Assembly (NCBI GenBank): GCA_016124315.1
Contig: WGNW01000022.1
Location: 1 to 64,000, forward strand
DNA: 64,000 nucleotides
Direction: 5' to 3'
Source of the DNA: Alphaproteobacteria bacterium
GTDB taxonomy: Bacteria > Pseudomonadota > Alphaproteobacteria > SMXS01
In this document: piece by piece, positions 35,061 to 44,245 of the stretch
Position numbering within the stretch: the first letter of the stretch is position 1
Layout: each line of letters begins with the position of its first letter
Translations under genes and position numbers: made by a program
The notes under the pieces: model-generated
What the model was told of the DNA's origin: nothing
The model's database searches: none
The model's input: only the letters and a program-made list of their open reading frames with translations

Positions 35061-35654
35061 ATGTCCCTGAGCAAGACCGAAACCGCGATCCTGGCCAACG
35101 CGGCCCGGCGCAACTCCCGCAATCTCCTGCCCTTGCCGCGCTTCATCTATGTGCGCGGCCTGGCCGTGGTGATCGCCATCGAACGGCTGCTCCGTTTCGG
35201 CTTGGTCGCAGAGCGCCAGGCCCAGGACGACGAACCGGTCTGGCGCAAGGGCCGCACTCCCATGACCCTGGTGCTGTCGGAGCAGGGCCTCGCCGCGCTG
35301 CACGAGGCGCCGCTGGACCCCGGCCAGGAGGAAGACATCCGGATTTCGGCCGAGCTCGCCCCGACGGCCGACACTCATGCACCGACCACCCTCGCGGTGA
35401 GCGAAGACGACCGCCACTGGGTGCTGATGTCGATCATGAGCCGGCCACACGGCGCGGATGTGAAATTGATCCAGCGGGAAACCGGGCTGCCGCTCCAGAC
35501 CATCCGTTCCGCCATCAATACGCTGCGGGCCGAGGGCTATGTATTCGACCATGTGCGGGAGCCGGACGGCACGATCACCTATCAGCTGATCGGATGGCTG
35601 CCGGGCGAAGGCGGCCTCGAATTCGCCCAGCCCAGCGGACTCCTGCACTCGTAG
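35061..35654 (+). CDS. Winged-helix protein with DUF3489-like C-terminal segment
   Basis: A 197-residue protein. The N-terminal part (KTETAILANAARRNSRNLLP) and the C-terminal segment (about 125-180; DRHWVLMSIMSRPHGADVKL, TGLPLQTIRSAINTLRAEGY) resemble the DUF3489 helix-turn-helix family found in alphaproteobacteria. It probably binds DNA, but its target is unknown. ATG 35061 is preceded by GAGG. Confidence 0.7.
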   Translation: MSLSKTETAILANAARRNSRNLLPLPRFIYVRGLAVVIAIERLLRFGLVAERQAQDDEPVWRKGRTPMTLVLSEQGLAALHEAPLDPGQEEDIRISAELAPTADTHAPTTLAVSEDDRHWVLMSIMSRPHGADVKLIQRETGLPLQTIRSAINTLRAEGYVFDHVREPDGTITYQLIGWLPGEGGLEFAQPSGLLHS

Positions 35655-35685
35655 ATCACCCGTCGGCCGCCGGCTCCCGGCGCGA

Positions 35686-35711
35686 GGAACAATCGCCAAT
35701 TCCCGTCCGTT
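35686..35711 (+). promoter_or_regulatory. EcfG-type general-stress promoter
   Basis: GGAAC (35686-35690), 17 bases, then CGTT (35708-35711). This is the alphaproteobacterial EcfG consensus. It lies 64 bases before the PRC-barrel gene at 35775. Confidence 0.75.
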
Positions 35712-35774
35712 CTGCCCGGGAAGGCGCAGGTCGTTGGCCCGCGCGCGCCAGCCAGCCACGGGAGGAACGGCCCC

Positions 35775-36128
35775 ATGCAGAAGACACGTCTCATCGCCGC
35801 CGACAAGGTCGAGGGCACCAGGGTCTACGACCTCGAGGGCAACAGGATCGGCTCGATCGAAAACATCATGATCGACAAGCTCACCGGGAAGGTCGCCTAC
35901 GCCGACATGTCCTTCGGCGGCTTCCTCGGCATCGGCGAACGCCATCATCCGCTGCCGTGGAACCTGCTGAAGTACAATACCAAGATCGACGGCTACGAGG
36001 TGGCGATCGATCGGGACAAGCTCGAGAAGGCGCCCACCTTCGAGCCCGACGACCACCCCGACTGGGAAGACCCCAGCTGGGGTCAGCAGATTCATGCCTA
36101 CTACAATGTGACGCCCTACTGGCTCTGA
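35775..36128 (+). CDS. PRC-barrel domain protein, stress-regulated
   Basis: A 117-residue protein with a PRC-barrel (about 5-85; VYDLEGNRIGSIENIMIDKL and FGGFLGIGERHHPLPW). Small PRC-barrel proteins of this type are common in alphaproteobacteria and are often induced by general stress; their biochemical role is unknown. An EcfG-type promoter stands just upstream, which supports stress control. GGAGG precedes the ATG. Confidence 0.88.
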   Translation: MQKTRLIAADKVEGTRVYDLEGNRIGSIENIMIDKLTGKVAYADMSFGGFLGIGERHHPLPWNLLKYNTKIDGYEVAIDRDKLEKAPTFEPDDHPDWEDPSWGQQIHAYYNVTPYWL

Positions 36129-36157
36129 GCGAAGCGGCACCGTGCAGGCCGACGGAT

Positions 36158-37237
36158 TCAGACCGGCGGCGGCAGGTCCACGCCCCGATACGCCGGGCTC
36201 CTGAGATACCGATCGATGGCGTAGCGGGCGAGTACGCCGATGACCGCCGCCGCCGGGACCGCCAGCAGCAGGCCGACGAAACCGAACAACACGCCGGCCG
36301 CGAGGAAGGCGAAGATCATCACCACCGGATGGAGGTCCACCTTCTCGCCCACCAGAGTCGGCGTGAGCCAGTTTCCCTCCGCCACGTGGCCGATCACGAA
36401 CACGGCGCCGACGGCGACGATGCGCCAGGTGCTGTCGAACTCCAGCGCGGCCATGCCGACCGACAGGATGAAGCCGCCAATCGCACCGACGAACGGCACG
36501 AAGGACAGCATCCCCGCCACGAGGCCGACGAACAGCCCCACCTTGAGACCCAGCAGCGTGAGCGTCACCGCGTAGAACGCGCTCAGCAGGATGCAGACCA
36601 GGGCCACACCACGCACCCACGCCGCCAGCGTCTCGTCGATCTGCCGGGCGAGCGTGCGCACCACCGCCACGTGCGGACGCGGGATCCAGGAATCCACGGT
36701 GGCGACGAACCGGTCCCAGTCCCGCAGCATGAAGAACGCCACCACGGGCGTAAGGAACACGAGCGACAGGATGTTCAGCAGGGCGAGACTGCTGGACAGC
36801 ACCCCGCCGAGCGCGGACCCCAACCAGCTGCCCACGCCGCCGAACGAGCCGGCAAGGCTGTCGCGGATCTGGTTCGCCGTCTCCGGGTCGACGATGCGGT
36901 CAAGGCGGCCGAGCAGGGAGCTGATGCGGTCCCTTGCCATGGCCAGCATCTTCGGCGCGCTGTCGGCCAGGTCTCCCAGCTGGTGCACCGCAAGCGGCAG
37001 CAGCACGGCGAAGACGGCCACGACCAGCACGACAAAGGCCACGGTGAGCAGCGACGTGGCGATGGTCCGGGACAGGCCCCAGCGTTCCATCCGGTCGCAC
37101 ACCGGGTCGAGGAAGTAGGCCACGGCCATCCCCGCCAGGAAGGGCAGAAGGATGGTGCGGAGAAGCCACACCAGTCCGATGAGCAAGGCGAGGCCCAGCA
37201 GCCACAGCACCCATTGCCGAGTCCGGAATCCGCTCAA
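36158..37237 (-). CDS. AI-2E family transporter (PerM-like permease)
   Basis: A 359-residue membrane protein with about eight helices. It opens with a pair of hydrophobic helices and has the family segment PFVGAIGGFILSVG plus the C-terminal VIGHVAEGNWLTPTLVG. The family includes TqsA but most members do not move AI-2; some act as Na+/H+ antiporters. The start codon is TTG at 37237 behind GGGAGGG. Confidence 0.88.
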   Translation of the reverse strand: MSGFRTRQWVLWLLGLALLIGLVWLLRTILLPFLAGMAVAYFLDPVCDRMERWGLSRTIATSLLTVAFVVLVVAVFAVLLPLAVHQLGDLADSAPKMLAMARDRISSLLGRLDRIVDPETANQIRDSLAGSFGGVGSWLGSALGGVLSSSLALLNILSLVFLTPVVAFFMLRDWDRFVATVDSWIPRPHVAVVRTLARQIDETLAAWVRGVALVCILLSAFYAVTLTLLGLKVGLFVGLVAGMLSFVPFVGAIGGFILSVGMAALEFDSTWRIVAVGAVFVIGHVAEGNWLTPTLVGEKVDLHPVVMIFAFLAAGVLFGFVGLLLAVPAAAVIGVLARYAIDRYLRSPAYRGVDLPPPV

Positions 37238-37392
37238 AGTCCCTCCCTTCGGCTGCTCCGCCGGCCGGCCGAAATCCTAGATCATCCCGCAGTCAGAAGG
37301 AATCGTCCGAACGCGACGGGCGATTGATTCCAGCAGGAGCGGCCTTCCGGGTCCTCGCGAACGTCGCCGCGCCTCGCAACGCGCCCACCGAC

Positions 37393-37425
37393 AAAAAAAT
37401 CCCCCTTGCCGTAGCAAGGGGGATT
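37393..37425 (-). terminator. Intrinsic terminator of the tonB operon
   Basis: A 12-bp stem (AATCCCCCTTGC with GCAAGGGGGATT), loop of 4, and a seven-base T run on the minus strand. It lies 45 bases after the stop codon of the TPR gene at 37470. Confidence 0.93.
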
Positions 37426-37469
37426 CCATTCGCTTGCTGGATGGCCCCGATAGGGGCCCAGGTCCGGCC

Positions 37470-38705
37470 TTAGCCGGCCATCATCCAGTAGTCAGCCAGC
37501 TTCTCGTAGGCCGGGTCGCCCTTGACCTTCTTGAAGGCTGCGTTGGCGTCGGCCTTCTTGCCCGCCTTCAGCAGCGCCATGCCGAGATGGAGCTGCGCCG
37601 CGGGAGTGTTCTTGACGCCACCCTTGTCGAGACCCGCCTTGATGGCATCGACGGCCTTGTCGTAGTCGCCGTAGCTCATATAGGCCTCGCCGAGCTTGAC
37701 CTGGGCCTCGCCCGTGGAAGCCGCCGCAGCCTCTTTGGCAAGCGCCGGAAGGTTGGCCTGGTCCTGGGCCGCGGAATCGTCTGCGAGCTTGCGGAGACGC
37801 TCATGGCGCCCCTTTTCGGCGTCGCCGAGCACGCCCTTGTCGAAGCCTTCCTTGATGACCGACTGGGCTTCGCCCGGCAGGCCGACGAGCATGGCGAGCT
37901 GCGCCATCTCCACATAGTCGTTCGCGCCGTCCAGCGTCCCTTCCCTGCGGTCGAGACGGAAGCTCTCCAGATTGACCGCGTCGCTGGTGCCGTACTTCTG
38001 ACGGAACATGGCGATCAGGTCGTTCCAGTAGTCCTTCTTCGGATAGGCACGGACAAGGTTCTCGAGGGCCTTCATGGTGGCCGCATCGTCACCCGACTTG
38101 TGCGCACAGCTCAGCTCGAGCTGGAGCCAGTCCTCCTTCACGGGCTGGCCGTTCGCCCGCGCGGTGCTGGCCGCCTTCTCGATCGTGTCCACCGACTGGC
38201 TGCACTGGCCCATCAGGTACTGGCTCTGAGCCACCAGAACCCTGATGTCGTTGTCGCTGGGCTTGGAGTTCAGGTAGGCATCGCCGGCCTTGACCGCGGC
38301 GCTGTAGTTCTTGGTGCTGTAGTAGATCTGCACCAGGTTCCTACGCAGCGTCGAGGCTTCCTCCGGCGACGGAATGCCCGTGTCCAGCGTGCCCTGGATG
38401 GCATCGGCAGCCTTGCCGTACTGCTTCAGCCCCACATAGGCGTTGGTCAGGAACTGGTCGATCACGTAGTTCTCGTAATTCGACCGGTCGCCGATCTGCT
38501 GGGCTTCCTGCAGGTGCTGCAGGGCCGTGTTGTAGTCCTTCTTGTTGAGGGCTTCCTGGGCCGCCTGCAAAGGCTTCCCGAGCTTCGCACTGATTTTCTG
38601 TTCAGATTTGGCGGCAACAGCCACACCGACATTAGTGATGCCGCTGGCCATGACAGGCGCCATGAGAGCGAACGTCACGGATGCGACAAGCGGTTTCCAG
38701 TTCAT
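37470..38705 (-). CDS. TPR-repeat periplasmic protein of the tonB operon
   Basis: A 411-residue protein with an N-terminal signal-like helix (1-33) and many TPR-like helical pairs, for example LNKKDYNTALQHLQEAQQIG, AAVKAGDAYLNSK and AYMSYGDYDKAVDAIKAG. It is the last gene of the tonB-exbB-exbD-exbD unit. TPR proteins in this place occur in other proteobacteria with TonB-dependent uptake, but their role is unclear. A strong terminator follows. Confidence 0.82.
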   Translation of the reverse strand: MNWKPLVASVTFALMAPVMASGITNVGVAVAAKSEQKISAKLGKPLQAAQEALNKKDYNTALQHLQEAQQIGDRSNYENYVIDQFLTNAYVGLKQYGKAADAIQGTLDTGIPSPEEASTLRRNLVQIYYSTKNYSAAVKAGDAYLNSKPSDNDIRVLVAQSQYLMGQCSQSVDTIEKAASTARANGQPVKEDWLQLELSCAHKSGDDAATMKALENLVRAYPKKDYWNDLIAMFRQKYGTSDAVNLESFRLDRREGTLDGANDYVEMAQLAMLVGLPGEAQSVIKEGFDKGVLGDAEKGRHERLRKLADDSAAQDQANLPALAKEAAAASTGEAQVKLGEAYMSYGDYDKAVDAIKAGLDKGGVKNTPAAQLHLGMALLKAGKKADANAAFKKVKGDPAYEKLADYWMMAG

Positions 38706-38791
38706 GTGTGTCTTCCGTTTTCTTTACAGTTCTGCGCGTTATTCGCGTGATTCAGAAAATAGGTTTCAGCTCTTGAACCCCGAATGAACGG

Positions 38792-39229
38792 CTAGCCGCC
38801 GATCGAATCGTTGATGAGGCCCATCTTCTGCAGTCCGACACGCTGGGCCGCCGCCATTACTTTGGCGACATAATCGTACTTGACCAGCTTGTGGGGCCGG
38901 ATGTGGATTTCCGGCTGGGGCACCTGCGCCGCTGCATTGGACAGGTAGCTCGTCAGCTGGCCCATGTTCGACACCACGTTGCCGTTCCACATCACCGTAC
39001 CGTCGAAGTCGATATCCAGTTCGACCACCACCGGCTGCGTAATCGGCGGAGGCGGATTCTTGTTGACCGGCATATCGAGCTTCACGGCATGGGTCTGGGG
39101 CGGAATGGTGATGATGAACATGATCAGCAGCACCAGCATCACGTCGATCAGCGGCGTGGTGTTGATGTCGAGCATCACGTCCATGCCGTCGTCGCTGAGC
39201 CCCTCGCCAGAGGTTACACTCATACCCAT
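38792..39229 (-). CDS. ExbD-family biopolymer transport protein (second copy)
   Basis: A 145-residue inner-membrane protein with one N-terminal helix bearing the essential Asp (LIDVMLVLLIMFIITIPP) and a C-terminal periplasmic domain (HIRPHKLVKYDYVAKVM). With ExbB it forms the proton-driven motor for TonB. AAGGAGATATACC precedes the ATG, an unusually strong ribosome site. It follows the other exbD by 29 bases. Confidence 0.93.
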   Translation of the reverse strand: MGMSVTSGEGLSDDGMDVMLDINTTPLIDVMLVLLIMFIITIPPQTHAVKLDMPVNKNPPPPITQPVVVELDIDFDGTVMWNGNVVSNMGQLTSYLSNAAAQVPQPEIHIRPHKLVKYDYVAKVMAAAQRVGLQKMGLINDSIGG

Positions 39230-39258
39230 TGGTATATCTCCTTACTGTGCGCTCAGAC

Positions 39259-39681
39259 TCAGCCGTGGCGATTGGGTTCGGTGATGAACCCGACCTTCAC
39301 GATACCGGCACGCTGACAGGCCACCACGACGCGCCCGATGAACTCGTATCGGGCATCCTTGTCGCCGCGGATGTGGACCTCCGGCTGAGGCACCTTGACG
39401 GCGACCTCAGCCAGCTTGCTTGCCAGCACGCTCTGGTTCGCGAGCTGCACGGAGTTCCAGTAGATCTTGCCCTCGGCATCGACGGCGATGACGATGTTCT
39501 CAGGCTTGGTGATCGTCGCCTGATTGGTCGCCGTGGGCAGGTGCACCGGAATCGTCTGAACCACCACGGGAACGGTGATCAGGAAGATGATGAGGAGAAC
39601 GAGCATGACGTCCACGAGCGGAGTCGTGTTGATCGTCGAGATCGCCTCATCTTCCTCCTTTGGTCCGACGGACATTGCCAT
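39259..39681 (-). CDS. exbD: ExbD-family biopolymer transport protein (first copy)
   Basis: A 140-residue paralogue of the next gene, with the Asp-containing helix (LVDVMLVLLIIFLITVPV) and periplasmic domain (HIRGDKDARYEFIGRVV). The ATG lies one base past the exbB stop, implying coupled translation. Two exbD genes after one exbB is a known arrangement in Xanthomonas-type and some alphaproteobacterial systems. Confidence 0.94.
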   Translation of the reverse strand: MAMSVGPKEEDEAISTINTTPLVDVMLVLLIIFLITVPVVVQTIPVHLPTATNQATITKPENIVIAVDAEGKIYWNSVQLANQSVLASKLAEVAVKVPQPEVHIRGDKDARYEFIGRVVVACQRAGIVKVGFITEPNRHG

Positions 39682-39682
39682 G

Positions 39683-40627
39683 TTACTGGCTCCGGGCGGT
39701 CGCCGGCGCGGGACGGCCAGCAGCGCGGCTGGTCACCAGGTACGCACCGTAATCGGTGACGAAGTTGCGGACGTACTCCAGCGCGGCCTTGTTGCGACGG
39801 CCCAGCCAGTTGTACGCCAGCACGGCGGGAACGGCCACGGCCAGACCGATGGCGGTCATGATGAGCGCTTCACCGACGGGACCGGCGACCTTGTCGATCG
39901 AGGCCTGGCCGGCGATGCCGATGGCGATCAGGGCGTGGTAGATGCCCCACACCGTACCGAACAGACCGACGAACGGAGCGGTCGAGCCCACGGTGGCGAG
40001 GAAGGCCATGCCGCCCTGCAGGCGGTTGCTGATGTTCTCGGCTTCACGCTGCAGGTTGTTGGCGATCCACTCTGAACCCTCGATCTGATCGGTCAGGCGG
40101 CCCTCGTGATGCGCGGCGGCACCCAGGCCCTTTTCGATCAGCACGCGGAAGGCGTTGTTGCGGTCCAGCTTGTCCAGGCCTTCCTGGAGGCTCGGCGCCT
40201 TCCAGAAATCACGATCGACGGCCTTGGCCTGCCGGTTCAGCTTGGACTGGTCCCACACCTTGGTGAACAGGATGTACCAGGTGCCCATGGACATGCAGAC
40301 CAGGATCAGCAGGGTACCGCGGGCGACCCAGTCACCCTGCTTCCACAGGGCGCCGAGACCATAGGGGTTCTTCACTTCGACAACGCCCTCGTCGGAGATC
40401 GGCGCGGCATCGGCGGGAGCCGGCTCAGCGGCGGGGGCCGGCTGGTCGGTCATCACCGGCGGCGCGCCGGCATCGGCCGGGGCGGCGCTGTCGGCAGCCG
40501 GAGCGGCGGCGCTGTTGTCCTGAGCGAACGCGACGCCCGCGGCGAGCGGGGACACGGTGAGGGAAAGGGCAAGAGCGGCCTGAGCAAGGCAGCGGGTCGC
40601 CCGGAAATTGGTGGACAGGCGGTTCAT
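39683..40627 (-). CDS. exbB: ExbB/TolQ-family proton-channel protein with signal peptide and Ala/Pro-rich N-terminus
   Basis: A 314-residue protein. A signal-like segment and an Ala/Pro/Asp-rich stretch (about 35-75) precede three membrane helices. The family core has FLATVGSTAPFVGLFGTVWG and GEALIMTAIGLAVAVPAVLAYN, both intact. With ExbD it converts proton flow into TonB movement. ATG 40627 has GGAGAT at 7 bases, a better fit than the ATG two codons upstream. Confidence 0.93.
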   Translation of the reverse strand: MNRLSTNFRATRCLAQAALALSLTVSPLAAGVAFAQDNSAAAPAADSAAPADAGAPPVMTDQPAPAAEPAPADAAPISDEGVVEVKNPYGLGALWKQGDWVARGTLLILVCMSMGTWYILFTKVWDQSKLNRQAKAVDRDFWKAPSLQEGLDKLDRNNAFRVLIEKGLGAAAHHEGRLTDQIEGSEWIANNLQREAENISNRLQGGMAFLATVGSTAPFVGLFGTVWGIYHALIAIGIAGQASIDKVAGPVGEALIMTAIGLAVAVPAVLAYNWLGRRNKAALEYVRNFVTDYGAYLVTSRAAGRPAPATARSQ

Positions 40628-40679
40628 GGTCATATCTCCGTTATTGGATTTCTTTAGACGTTAAGCCGGTCAAGCGGCG

Positions 40680-41306
40680 TCAGTTGGTAAGCTGGAACAC
40701 GACACGGAACTGGTGCCACGCGGCCACAGCCTTGCCGTTTTCCGTCGCCGGCAGGAAGCGCCAGTGACGGCGAGCTTCCGCGATCGCGGCCTTGTCGAGA
40801 CGATCATGGCCACTGCTCTGCTCGACGGTGATGGAGTCGTCCTTCAGACGCCCATCCGCCTCGACCAGAAACTTGAGCACCACGGCACCCTCTTCGCCCA
40901 GACGCCGGGACGTCGCCGGATAGTCGGGCTGGGTGATGGGATGCCTGGGATCCTGCCGCGGCGGCTCACGCTTGACGGGCGGGGGCGGCGGCGGCGGCGG
41001 AGCCGTCGGCCTGACGTTGGTGACCGCCTGGATCGCATGGGTTGCCGGTTGCGCCGTCTCGATGTTGATCTGCGGCAGGTCGACAAATGCGGGCGGCGGC
41101 TGCTTGAAATCCGGCGGCGGAGGCGGCGGCTCTTCTTCCTTCTTCTGAACCTCGTCGATGATCTTGGTCTCCATGGGACCATTGATCGCCTCGACGACCG
41201 AATGGGCCAAGCCGTTGGCGAGGCCGTACACGATCACGACGTGGAGCAGAATGACAAAGCCGAAGCCAAGTATGCGTGCCGGGCTATTCTGTTTGGACTG
41301 AAACAT
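40680..41306 (-). CDS. tonB: TonB energy transducer
   Basis: A 208-residue protein with one N-terminal helix (ILGFGFVILLHVVIVYGLA), a Pro-rich periplasmic rod (EEEPPPPPPDFKQPPP and APPPPPPPPVKREPP) and a C-terminal TonB domain (about 125-208; YPATSRRLGEEGAVVLKFLV). It carries energy from ExbBD to outer-membrane receptors, such as the two in this window. ATG 41306 follows GAGGAA. Confidence 0.95.
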   Translation of the reverse strand: MFQSKQNSPARILGFGFVILLHVVIVYGLANGLAHSVVEAINGPMETKIIDEVQKKEEEPPPPPPDFKQPPPAFVDLPQINIETAQPATHAIQAVTNVRPTAPPPPPPPPVKREPPRQDPRHPITQPDYPATSRRLGEEGAVVLKFLVEADGRLKDDSITVEQSSGHDRLDKAAIAEARRHWRFLPATENGKAVAAWHQFRVVFQLTN

Positions 41307-41424
41307 GGTTCCTCGACGCTCTTGAACTTCCCCGGCGCGTCCGGTCGACGCGCCTAATCGCCCTCCCCGGGCGATCGAGCCAGACGCATAACGCCTGTGA
41401 GGCTCGATGCGCCACGCTAGGCGG

Positions 41425-41434
41425 TCACGCATGA
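41425..41434. promoter_or_regulatory. Weak copy of the shared motif upstream of tonB
   Basis: TCACGCATGA differs by one base from the TCACGCTTGA found before TonB receptor 1 and keeps the TCA-N4-TGA frame. It lies about 120 bases before the tonB start. A short near-palindrome can occur by chance, so this is only suggestive. Confidence 0.25.
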
Positions 41435-41464
41435 ACTCACAATGACCCGAAGATTAACTTTTGT

Positions 41465-42877
41465 TCATGTTTCCACCGTGCCGCGGAACAGGAAGCTCAG
41501 CGGAGGCTTCCGGCGCGGCTTGGAAACGAATTGAATCACCGCGGTGAGGCCCGGGAGATTGTCGTGCAATTTCAGGAAGGCCCCGTGCAGTTTGGCAACA
41601 GCCGCCACAAGACTCAGGCCGAGGCCAGAGCCCGGGCTTTTCCGTGCCGCATCAAGACGAACGAACCGATGGATCACCCGTTCCCGGGCGTCCGCCGGAA
41701 TTCCCGGTCCCCGGTCGCTTACTTCGATCAAGGGACCAAGCGGACCGAGCGTCGCCCGCAACTCGATGGCCGTGCCGCGCGGCGAGTACTTGATGGCATT
41801 GTCGATGAGGTTGGCGATGGCCTGCGCCAGCAGCTCCGGGTGGCCCCGCACCTGGATCGGCTCGGCGGCATGGATGTTCAGCCGCAGGCCGCTCTCCTCC
41901 GCGACCGGCACATAGAGGTCACCGACATCGGAGACCAGCGTCGACAGATCCATCTCCACCATCTGGTCGCCGCTGACGCCGGCCTCGGCGCGGGCGATCT
42001 CCAGCAGCGAATTGAGCACGTGCAGCATCGAATCGACCTCGCTCGCCGCGTCGCGCATGGCGCGCCGGAGTTCGCGTTCGCCGCCGCCCGACCCCGAGGC
42101 CATTTCCAGCCGGGCGCCAAGCCGTGTCAGCGAGCTGCGGAAATCGTGGGCGATGCTGTCGGTCACCGCCCGCATGGTGGTGATGCTGTCCTCGATCCGC
42201 GACAGCATGGCGTTGAGCGACGCGGACACCACGCTGAACTCCACCGGCAGCGAGGTCACCTTGACGCGGCGGGACAGGTCGCCCGCCAGGATCTCCTCGG
42301 CCGTCTCGACGATGCTGCTCATGTGGCGCTGCAGGAAGCGCGACACCGCGTAGCCGGTGGCGATGGTCAGCGCGAGCGCAATGGCCAGGCCCAGGCCCGC
42401 CGCCCGGAAGATGACCTCGGTCGGAACGCCCCAGCGCGAGCGCGGAATGGCGACGAGCACCCGGTACCGCCCGGGCAGCTCCGCGCCGGCGACGCCCATG
42501 ATCTCGGGTTCGCTGAAGGTAGACCGGTTGAGGCGCGTGAGCTCCCAGGAGAAGCTGGCCCCGGTCCGGGACGGCCAGGACGTGACGTTGCCGGCGATCC
42601 GGCGCCGCGACGAATCCTCGAACAGGTACAGCATCGCCTTCCTGCCGCCGCCCCGCATGCGCTGCTCGATCAGGACCTCGAGTCCGGCGGGCCCCTCCAG
42701 CGAATAGACCGAGCGCAGGGTCGACAGCTCGTCGTTCACCTCCCGCGCCGCCTTCTGCTCGTAGAGATTGGACAGCTCGAAATAGAGCACGGCAAAGGGG
42801 ATCAGGGTCGCCAGCACCGCGAGCGGCACCAGGGCGCGCGCGATCTGCAGAGTGGCGCTTTGCGGTCGTGTGGCCAC
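41465..42877 (-). CDS. Sensor histidine kinase
   Basis: A 470-residue membrane kinase: helix at about 12-33, periplasmic domain (35-150), second helix (about 158-178), HAMP, HisKA with H244 (SIAHDFRSSLTRLG) and HATPase with N and G boxes (ANLIDNAIKYSP, DRGPGIP, SPGSGLGLSLV). It follows its response regulator by 4 bases. The stimulus is unknown; a role in envelope or antimicrobial stress is typical but unproven. Confidence 0.93.
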   Translation of the reverse strand: MATRPQSATLQIARALVPLAVLATLIPFAVLYFELSNLYEQKAAREVNDELSTLRSVYSLEGPAGLEVLIEQRMRGGGRKAMLYLFEDSSRRRIAGNVTSWPSRTGASFSWELTRLNRSTFSEPEIMGVAGAELPGRYRVLVAIPRSRWGVPTEVIFRAAGLGLAIALALTIATGYAVSRFLQRHMSSIVETAEEILAGDLSRRVKVTSLPVEFSVVSASLNAMLSRIEDSITTMRAVTDSIAHDFRSSLTRLGARLEMASGSGGGERELRRAMRDAASEVDSMLHVLNSLLEIARAEAGVSGDQMVEMDLSTLVSDVGDLYVPVAEESGLRLNIHAAEPIQVRGHPELLAQAIANLIDNAIKYSPRGTAIELRATLGPLGPLIEVSDRGPGIPADARERVIHRFVRLDAARKSPGSGLGLSLVAAVAKLHGAFLKLHDNLPGLTAVIQFVSKPRRKPPLSFLFRGTVET

Positions 42878-42881
42878 GAAT

Positions 42882-43568
42882 TCAGCCTTCTGCCGCCAGC
42901 CGGTAACCCGCCCCCCGGATGGTGTGGATCAGCGACTGCTCGAATCCCTTGTCGACGCGCTGGCGCAGGCGGCTGATATGCACGTCGATGACGTTGGTCT
43001 GCGGATCGAAATGATAATCCCACACCGCCTCGAGCAGCATGGTGCGCGTGACCAGCTGGCCCTGGTGGCGCATCAGATATTCCAGCAGGGCGAACTCCCG
43101 CGGCTGCAGGTCGATCGCCTTGCTGGCCCTCGACACCTTGCGGGCGATCAGGTCCATCTCCAGATCGGCGCAGCGCAGCTTGGTCTCGCTCTCCGGCCCG
43201 GCGCTGCGCCGGCGCAGCAGCACCTCGATGCGGGCCAGCAGCTCCGACACGGCGAATGGCTTCACCATGTAATCGTCGCTCCCCGCCTTCAGGCCCTTGA
43301 CCCGCTCGTCGAGGGTGCTGAGGGCGGAGAGCAGCAGGACCGGCGTTTCGATCCGGGCCGCCCGTAGCGCCTTGAGCACCGAGAGGCCGTCGAGCCCCGG
43401 CAGCATCCGGTCCAGGACCACGAGGTCGTAGGCCCCGTCGCTGGCCAGGTAGAGCGCCTCGCGACCGTCCTCCGCAATGTCGACGGTATAGCCCTGCTCG
43501 CGAAGGCTCTGCACCAGATAGCTCGAGGTGATCGCGTCGTCCTCGACGACAAGTAGTTTTCGGCTCAA
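42882..43568 (-). CDS. OmpR-family response regulator
   Basis: A 228-residue regulator with a receiver domain (phospho-acceptor D53 in VVLDRMLPG, K near 103 in MVKPF) and a C-terminal OmpR/PhoB winged helix (LQPREFALLEYLMRHQGQLV, VHISRLRQRVDK). It is the first gene of the two-component pair and likely regulates transcription on command of the following kinase. Confidence 0.95.
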   Translation of the reverse strand: MSRKLLVVEDDAITSSYLVQSLREQGYTVDIAEDGREALYLASDGAYDLVVLDRMLPGLDGLSVLKALRAARIETPVLLLSALSTLDERVKGLKAGSDDYMVKPFAVSELLARIEVLLRRRSAGPESETKLRCADLEMDLIARKVSRASKAIDLQPREFALLEYLMRHQGQLVTRTMLLEAVWDYHFDPQTNVIDVHISRLRQRVDKGFEQSLIHTIRGAGYRLAAEG

Positions 43569-43726
43569 CCGTCCTTCCCCCGGGGAAACGCGTCGATAGT
43601 ATACTCCCCGCGCCCCGTGCGCGAGGACATGGCTTGCAGTCCCTGCCGCCTCGCTTTATGTGTGGACCCGCGCCGGGGTAGAGCAAGAACAAAATGCACC
43701 GGCCAACCGATCGGCGGAGAGGCGAA

Positions 43727-44158
43727 GTGAGCGGAGCCCGCATCCGGGGCAAGTCGTGGAAACTGTTCCTCGAACGGCACCGGGGCCGGTCGGTGGCGCT
43801 GATGCTGGCGCTCCCCCTGCTCATGCTGACCGCCGCCATCGATCATTGCCTGTCCACGGGCGGTGCCACCGCCGTGGCGGGCGCCGCGATCGGCCGCAGC
43901 CGCGGGCTCGACGCCGACCAGCCCGAGGCCGCCCGCGGAGCCGCTTCCGCCGCTTCGCGCACCGCCAGCGTGGCGCCCGATCAGCCCCGCCTGCCGCCAG
44001 CGGCCCAGGGCCCCTGCGGCGGCCTCGCGGCGGCCTGGGACCGATCGATCACCGTCGCCGTGGACGGCGACGACCCTGCCGGACGCGATCTCCGCAAGCC
44101 CGCCGAGACGCCCTACCGGGCGCATCCGCCGCGTGGCCCGCCGACCGCGCGAGCCTGA
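43727..44158 (+). CDS. Hypothetical protein with one membrane helix
   Basis: A frame with strong G/C third-position bias, about 143 residues from GTG 43727 (GGAGAGG upstream); an in-frame ATG at 43694 lacks a ribosome site. It has a basic N-terminus, one hydrophobic helix (SVALMLALPLLMLTAAID) and an Ala/Pro-rich tail. I recognise no family. The opposite strand is also open, so gene status is moderate. It precedes secDF by about 90 bases. Confidence 0.45.
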   Translation: MSGARIRGKSWKLFLERHRGRSVALMLALPLLMLTAAIDHCLSTGGATAVAGAAIGRSRGLDADQPEAARGAASAASRTASVAPDQPRLPPAAQGPCGGLAAAWDRSITVAVDGDDPAGRDLRKPAETPYRAHPPRGPPTARA

Positions 44159-44245
44159 CATCGCGCATCCGGCGGCCCTGCGGCCGCCGTCCCAAGCATC
44201 TCAAGTCAGCGCCGGCGCGACCGGGCGCGGCCAAGGATAGATCCC

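Noticed and set aside
43565-44161. A 198-codon minus frame over the hypothetical gene before secDF
   Set aside because: The plus frame has better third-position G/C bias, a membrane helix and a GGAGAGG site; the minus frame is Gly/Arg-rich with no features. The choice is not certain.
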